This document shows positions 58,470 to 64,000 of a stretch of 64,000 nucleotides of DNA, piece by piece. Within the stretch, counting starts at the first letter, position 1; each line of letters starts with the position of its first letter. The stretch spans positions 46,602-110,601 of the forward strand of contig KV425640.1 in the NCBI GenBank assembly GCA_001632425.1, written 5' to 3'. The notes under the pieces were generated by a model. The model was not told where the DNA came from and made no database searches. It was given only the letters and a program-made list of their open reading frames with translations. This DNA comes from Neolentinus lepideus HHB14362 ss-1. Its lineage: Eukaryota > Basidiomycota > Agaricomycetes > Gloeophyllales > Gloeophyllaceae. The position numbers and the translations under genes are program-made.

Positions 58470-59794
58470 ATGTCTCAACTCGCAGTCATATATGAATGTG
58501 CGTTTTGCTGGGAGATCTTTTACGTCCGACTGACCGAATCAATCCTCAGCCATGTACCCTAAACAGAGACAGTCGGTTAAGTCGAGGCCTACACCTGAAC
58601 CGCTCCCGGGCCAAGTACAAGTCAAGGTCCATGCCACAGCAGTGAACCCCGTCGACTACAAAGTGAGTATTTTTGACGTGGAACGACTCGTGCTTGAACT
58701 CTCACCGTTCATCTTAGATATTCGACTACGGAAAGTTTGTCAGAGAAGTCCCAACCGTGCTTGGCACAGACGCCGCAGGCGAAGTCACCAGACTTGGCTC
58801 GAACGTAACAAACTTCCGCGTCGGCGACCGGATCATCTTCCAAGGGCAGTACAACTGCCAAGGGGACACGAGCAACGGCGACAAGGCGACCTTCCAGCAA
58901 TATTGTCTCGCTGATGCCGATCTGGCTTGCAAGGCAGGTCCTCATCCTCGGGGGCATGGGCTGACGGCGTGGTGATCATGACATGAGATTCTAGATTCCG
59001 TCTTCGCTGGACTATGACGAGGCGTCGACGATTCCGGTGGGTGCAGTGACGGCTGCGGCTGCGCTGTACGACCTATGCCTGGGCCTGACAGTTCCATGGG
59101 CGGAGGGCGGCGAAGGTTTGTATAAAGGTCAGACACTGGTTGTCCTCGGAGGAAGTTCATCCGTCGGGAGCTACAGTGCGTCCATTCTCAATCTCTCCTC
59201 CATATCGGCTCTGAGTGTGTGATAGCGATACAATTCGCCGCCCTCTCAGGCTTCAAGGTGGTCACGACTTCCTCCCCCGCTCACATCGTCTACCTGAAAT
59301 CAATCGGGGCAAGCGTGGTGGTCGACCGCAGCTCTCCGACGCTCGTCGGCGATCTGAAAGCTGTCGTAGGGGGAGAGGTGGAGTATCTTGTTGACGCGAT
59401 TTCGTTACCCGACACCCTTCGAGCGGGCATCGAGCTCGTGAAGGAGGGTGGCAGCATGGCGAGGGTGCTGCCGACGAATGAGCAGATTGAGGCGCTTGCG
59501 GGGGAGAAGGGCGTGAGGGTGCTCGGTGCGCATGGAGCCTCGCATATGTATCCGGAGTTCAAGTAAGTTTCAGTGAAGTGATATGTGCATGATGGCGCTA
59601 ACAATTGCGTGATGAGTAGCAGGGGATTCTGGAAGGCTACGGGCGGGTACATCGAGCGAGGAGTGATCAAGCCGAACAGACCACGAGTTCTCGCTGGAGG
59701 ACTGCGGGCGTGGGAGGAGGCATATGAGTTGCATAGGGGCGGTAAGGTCAGTGGTGAGAAGATCGTGCTGAAGCCGCAAGAGACCTCCGATTAG
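58470..59794 (+). CDS. Medium-chain dehydrogenase/reductase, zinc-independent enoyl-reductase type
   Basis: The start exon MSQLAVIYE joins SMYPKQRQSV after an intron. GroES-like part: PGQVQVKVHATAVNPVDYKIF, VLGTDAAGEVTRLGSNVTNFRVGDRI. Cofactor domain: TLVVLGGSSSVGSYIAIQFAALSGFKVVTTSS, a GxGxxG-like dinucleotide site (GGSSSVGS). SIGASVVVD and GEVEYLVDAIS follow. It ends GGKVSGEKIVL, typical of the ToxD/trans-enoyl reductase subgroup. Structural-zinc cysteines are absent. Such NADPH oxidoreductases act on quinones, enones or polyketide intermediates; the substrate is unknown. The intron at 58934-58994 seems to begin GC (AAG|GCAGGT) because no GT donor keeps the frame. Confidence 0.88.
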
Positions 59795-60042
59795 GATCAC
59801 CCATGTCATTATGTCTTACATTCATCATGTCTTACATCTATGTATACATCATACGCATTGACTGACGTTTCGTCCTGCGAGTCTGCATCTTTACTGAATA
59901 CATTATTCTTTCGAACTCGATATGACTATCTATCAGAATTCTGTAACACCATACAAGAATGTGCTCTACGTAACATACATTACATAGCAATAATTCAATT
60001 CAATCTTCCACACCATATTGTACATCCTCACTCTAGTACAAC

Positions 60043-61527
60043 TCACAGCTCGTCGTACCTCACAAAATTGCCCTCCACCTTCTTTAACAAAAACTCGCCA
60101 TACCTCACTGGTTCGTACTTAACCTTCACCTTCCCATCTTCGCACACATTTTCTGAGTCACTGTGCGCCTGCCTCTTCAAGTGATGCAAGAAAGGGTTCG
60201 AGCAGGCGATGCCTTCTTGCATGCGGATTGCCGCAGGGAGGGGCTGGACGAGGGCAGTAAAGTTGGGTTCGAAGAAGAAGGGGATGGAGACGCTAGGGAG
60301 AGGTAGGTTGGGATGTGAAGAGCTGGGCAGAAGAGGAGGGGACGTACCGGTAATTTGTGCCGCGGTGGACAACTCTGTGCAGCGTACTCGTGTACAAGCC
60401 ATTCGTCCAGCGTTCCCACACTGACCACGACGTAGCAAAGATATGAATATCCGTCTGTCTCATTACAGCCATAACCTGAAGGGAACTCACTTTCCCCGAC
60501 ATTAACCACTAGACAACCTTCGACTGGGTCCGCGCTAATCCACACCCCGCCCTCTTCGACGATCTCCTCCGCGGGCAGGCCAATGTTCGTGCGCACGACC
60601 GTACCTGGACGCGAGAGATACACCTGTAGTGCGTCTTTTGTGTCGTCTTGGTAGAGGAAGGTCAGACAGCCGTAGTCTCTACCTACCAATTAGGCGTCGC
60701 ATTAAGAAGAGACACACTGATAAGCATACTTGTGCGCGCCGCAGGAGAAGCCGCCGTCTTCGGATGGGAGGGGTGGGTAGCCTGTCAATCGAGAAGGGGG
60801 TCAAGGATAAGGACGGATGGGAAAGGGAAAAGGCGCACCGATGATGCGCATCACCCAAAAGGAATCGTCTACTTTAGATTTGAGGTCTTCCCACTCTTCT
60901 GTGGTCACACCCAGTCCAACAGACATGCTACACCACTATCGATACCCATGACGTGCAAGATGGCTAGTAGTGGGACCCACGCTTCCATGACTATCATCCC
61001 CAGCTCCTTCATCTTCTCGATCCACTTCTCATATCGCTCTCTGAAGCCTGGGATATCTGGCCACTGATTCTCTCCCCAAAGAGGCTTTGACCGGTCTGGC
61101 TGCTCGACGGGACGGTAGAAGTCGATAGCTTCATGATTGTCAGATTTGCCGTTGGTGATATTCTCGCCGATGCGCTGATAACCTGGCGTCTATCATGAGC
61201 AACTGTAGCGATCTGCATTACTCCGATATCGTCACCTCTCGTCCCGTCCTGCTTCGACAGTGCGATCTTGTCCTTCACCTCCTGCGGGAGCGCAAAGAAC
61301 TCCCTGGCAAGTCTCGTCAACTCCCCGGGTTCGTCAAAGTCGATGAAGGTCGAAACGTCGAGATAGAAGAAACCATAGTCGAGGCAGGCGGCGTGGAGGG
61401 CTGCGGATGTGGATATGCGACCCTTGCCGTTGTGCTGCTTGGGGTGAAGATAGGGCTCGAGGGAGATGATGGGGAGAGCGCTGAGGCGGTACGAGTCGTC
61501 GTTTGCTGGTCGGGGGATGTGCCACAT
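60043..61527 (-). CDS. 2-oxoglutarate/Fe(II)-dependent dioxygenase (isopenicillin-N-synthase-like)
   Basis: The start MWHIPRPANDDSYRLSALPI is chosen by family likeness; an in-frame ATG at 61575 would add 16 residues. The DIOX_N region reads LPIISLEPYL, HAACLDYGFFYLDVSTFID and LTRLAREFFALPQEVKDKIAL. QRIGENITNGKSDNHEAIDFY and FRERYEKWIEKMKELG follow. Iron ligands: GAHKDYGCLTFLYQDD supplies His and Asp (HxD, across an intron). LYTSTLHRVVHRGTNYR supplies the distal His, and the following Arg suits 2-oxoglutarate binding. It ends FVRYDEL. Members oxidise small metabolites, often in secondary metabolism; the substrate is not readable. About five introns are inferred. Confidence 0.87.
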
Positions 61528-62417
61528 CGTTGGTAGTGCCTTAGAATTCCAAGCAGCGTTAAATAGGAGGGTCATGTAAGCGTTGATTGGCTGATCATGC
61601 CGGAGGGCTGTCGGGAATAATTAGATACGATTAGATCGTTTTTGCCTATTGGACCGATGACTTCCGAGCCGGCTGTGGCTGTGGCCCAAGACGAGTCTGG
61701 TACACTCATCTCGCCATGGCCAGGTCTCTGCAGACTGTGTCTCCCATGCAAACGTGCATTAATGTTTCTTTGAATATCTCTCACTAGAGCCCGAAATGAA
61801 GATGTCTGCAGGCTTGCCAATGCGTAAGGCAGGACGAGCATAATTCTTTGCTGACCAGCGCTTACTAGCACCCACAAAGTCGGCCTCGACCGCAAATCAG
61901 CACTAGTTCTGAGCTCGATGTTTCCAGCACGAAATAAGTGTCGCTATCTACCCGTTGGGCTAGAGCTTACGGCGCAAGACGTAGTGAGTGCTCTGCCAGA
62001 TCCTTGTCGAGCTGGGCTCACTCCGTGTGCTGATATACTTACAGAACCTAAGAATCGAAAGCTGCATCCTCAGAACTTTCCGAGTACCGTCATCATGGAC
62101 AGGAACTCATTGTCCTTCTCCAATGTCACCTTCACCTGTGATCAAGGTGAAGGGAAATATTATTAGACAGGCTCCAGCGATCGACGAGCTTCGACGCGAC
62201 TGCAACGCGCACTTCGCGTCAAATGTCGCGTCGCTCAAGAATAAGAATGCTGAAATAAATGGCAGGATGATTTCTTACCGTCCGTATTTCTCGAAGAACA
62301 GCAAGGTCTCTTTTCTGTCGGTGCGTTTGGCTGTCGGTGCGACCAGTCGACCTCTGTCGCTGACATAAGAGTAGTCGATGACGCTGCTTGACACTCGAAC
62401 TGACAGCGTCGATCGGG
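61528..62417. other. Divergent intergenic region, no gene seen
   Basis: It holds the promoters of the dioxygenase (minus) and of the last membrane protein (plus). Open frames here show no domain. Confidence 0.5.
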
Positions 62418-62424
62418 TATAAAA
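62418..62424 (+). promoter_or_regulatory. TATA box of the last gene
   Basis: TATAAAA lies 61 bp before the chosen start at 62479 and only 33 bp before an earlier in-frame ATG at 62457. This supports the later start. Confidence 0.6.
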
Positions 62425-62478
62425 GACGGGGGGCAACTCGAACCACGCTCACCTATGTTCAACTTCCACAGTACAACG

Positions 62479-64000
62479 ATGTCCTCACTCGGAATCAACG
62501 TTCTTCGCTTCTTCAAGGACAGCCGTCCGGTGCAGCGCACCTTGGACGCGTCTGTACCTCCGTTGGCCCCCGACCCTGGTGGTTTCGGGTGGTTCAACAT
62601 CCACACCCTATTCTCCCGCTTCCCACCCCGTACTGGGACGTCCCCCATCGCTGCCCAAGCACCGCCTACTGACACACTTGGTGTTGGACCTATCGGCAGT
62701 GTTCTTCCGCCGTTGGTCCTCATCGTTGGTATCTTTTCTCTCTTCACGACGCTCGGCCCCTTCAAGCGTACGGGAGATGGCGGGTTCCCTTCTTTACTTT
62801 GGGTTTGTGACTTATTATCCCATGTACTTCCTCTCTTTTCCTTCGACCTCTCCTACTTCTACCACTTTGCCATTCTTACACCGTTGCGGACCTCTGTCAG
62901 TCGAGGCTCACTGGTGGTATGTGTTCAACTGCATCACCCTCACTACATACTCTGACAAATCTCGTCTAGCTCACGACTATCCAAGCTGCATGGCAGTCCA
63001 GAGAAGTTCAAGAGAAGCTCGTCCTCACCGAGACCGTCGTCGCCCACCTCGCGTTCGGCCTCCTCTGCATCTTTTGGCTTCGGACAATGCTCATCAATGC
63101 CTTCCCACATCCTAGGAACGAGCGCAGGACATCAGCATTTTGGGTTGGTCATTGGGTCGCGGGCATTGTCCTGTACTTTGGATACACGGGAACGATTGGT
63201 TACCTCCAGGTGCAATGGACTCGGCAGGTGCGACCGTTCCGGCGTCTGCTAGGGATGATCCTGTGGCAAGAGGATGTGTCGTGGGCGGCGTATGTGTGGG
63301 TGGTGGAGATCCTGATCGTTGATGGTGGCTCTTGTGTGATTTGGATGGTGAGTATCTTTCCTCGATGGCTCGAGTACAACATTGACTGAGGTCGTTTGGC
63401 AGTTCTCAGCTGTTTTGGAGGCGCTCGTGCTCGCAATGCATTCCCCCTTTGTCAGTCTGGGGCTCGTGTCGGCCGTCACGGTGACACTCACGCGATCGCG
63501 ATGGCAATCTTCAGTGCAACACATCCTGTCCAAAGTCAATGGACTGGCCAAGATCGTGGCTACGAAATATGTAAGTCCCCTCCCATCTCAGGTAAGTCTA
63601 TATTTCAGCTACTTGTTGAAAGACTGCGAGCTGATGTTGATCTAGTTGAAGGAAGCTTTTCTAACTACCAGTCGCCTCCCGATCACGTATCTTAGGCAAC
63701 TCATTGATGACGTTCTCCCGTGGATCAAGCTCCAGAATGTGTACTTCGATGCGGAGGATACCAACGCCGCTTACGAGGCTGATGATGAGGATGAATTCGA
63801 TAGCGAGGAAGTATTCGTAGACGCTTCATTCCACGATGGCGATGACGAGGGTGAAGGTGAAGGTAAAACTTCATCTCATGGCGAGGACGACGCACTCGCG
63901 CTTCCCGCGTCTGGATCGACGGATGTGTTGGATGATTTGCAAGGACTCGAGCGTGAGCTTCGTGCCATGAAGCGGGAACGCGCGGCGGAGTATCGTCGTG
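62479..64000 (+). CDS. Multi-pass membrane protein, unrecognised, 3'-partial
   Basis: The start exon reads MSSLGINVLRFFKDSRPVQR with a first helix, VLPPLVLIVGIFSLFTTLG (residues about 72-90). Exon joining between about 62800 and 62970 is uncertain. Later segments in one consistent frame include LTTIQAAWQSREVQEKLVL, VVAHLAFGLLCIFWL, HWVAGIVLYFGYTGTIGYLQ, YVWVVEILIVDGGSCVIWM and VLEALVLAMHSPFVSLGLVS. A cytosolic tail is rich in Asp/Glu and helical near the window end (LERELRAMKRERAAEYRR). The coding sequence runs off the edge. Alternating helices and an acidic tail suggest an organelle or plasma-membrane protein; I do not recognise the family. Confidence 0.7.

Noticed and set aside
61572..61895. 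A 107-codon minus-strand frame upstream of the dioxygenase
   Set aside because: No family features, and it lies where the promoter should be.

Overview
The window comes from a filamentous basidiomycete nucleus, most likely an agaricomycete. Genes are dense and lie on both strands. Almost all are cut by many short GT-AG introns of about 47-76 nt, often with CTAAC/CTGAC-like branch sites. They encode typical fungal products: a GH71 mutanase, an OPT transporter, a c'-type V-ATPase proteolipid, SGF29 and SEN1. There is no operon structure, and I saw no tRNA, rRNA or CRISPR array. Intron edges below were placed by eye from splice signals plus reading frame. Where an exon list is given, the spliced length was checked to be a multiple of three.

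Layout. 1-2.4 kb: end of a multi-exon membrane-protein gene (DUF6534-like, partial). 3.3-5.7 kb (-): RGS-domain protein with membrane segments. 5.7-8.9 kb: long intergenic stretch with CCAAT-bearing repeats, a tandem duplication and a 791-bp hAT-like MITE just upstream of a metallo-beta-lactamase-fold hydrolase (8.9-9.8 kb, +). 10.0-13.3 kb (-): large fusion of a nucleotide-sugar-transporter-like membrane region to a conserved globular domain. 13.6-15.1 kb (-): DAHP synthase, divergent from TIM9 (15.4-15.9 kb, +). 16.8-19.5 kb (+): F-box protein. 20.8-22.6 kb (+): GH71 alpha-1,3-glucanase. 23.0-25.6 kb (-): disordered, probably nuclear protein. 27.1-31.0 kb (+): oligopeptide transporter. 31.5-35.9 kb (+): ECM16/DHR1 helicase. 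36.1-42.6 kb (-): SEN1 helicase, divergent from translin (42.8-43.9 kb, +). 44.4-45.7 kb (+): SGF29. 46.1-46.7 kb (+): HSP20. 47.3-49.1 kb (+): histone-fold protein. 49.1-50.1 kb: doubtful membrane-protein fragments. 50.4-51.6 kb (-): nucleotidyltransferase-like protein. 51.8-52.5 kb (+): zinc-knuckle protein. 52.7-53.6 kb (-): VMA11, divergent from mitochondrial ribosomal protein L6 (53.7-54.4 kb, +). 54.6-55.0 kb (+): small unknown protein overlapping tail to tail with a methyltransferase (54.9-55.8 kb, -). 56.1-57.8 kb (-): ARC1/AIMP1-like tRNA-binding protein. 58.5-59.8 kb (+): MDR reductase. 60.0-61.5 kb (-): 2-oxoglutarate/Fe(II) dioxygenase. 62.5 kb to the end (+): partial membrane protein.

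Most genes are housekeeping: ribosome biogenesis (ECM16), mitochondrial import and translation (TIM9, uL6m), transcription termination and chromatin (SEN1, SGF29, histone fold), vacuolar acidification (VMA11), aromatic amino acid synthesis (DAHP synthase) and tRNA handling (ARC1-like, translin). The accessory part is the MITE-containing promoter region with the hydrolase, the mutanase, the dioxygenase and the reductase. The most unusual signals are in gene structure: a 6-nt and a 13-nt microexon, a start codon split by an intron (A|TG), three likely GC-AG introns, and the transporter fusion. I found no defence island or other clearly novel multi-gene system.
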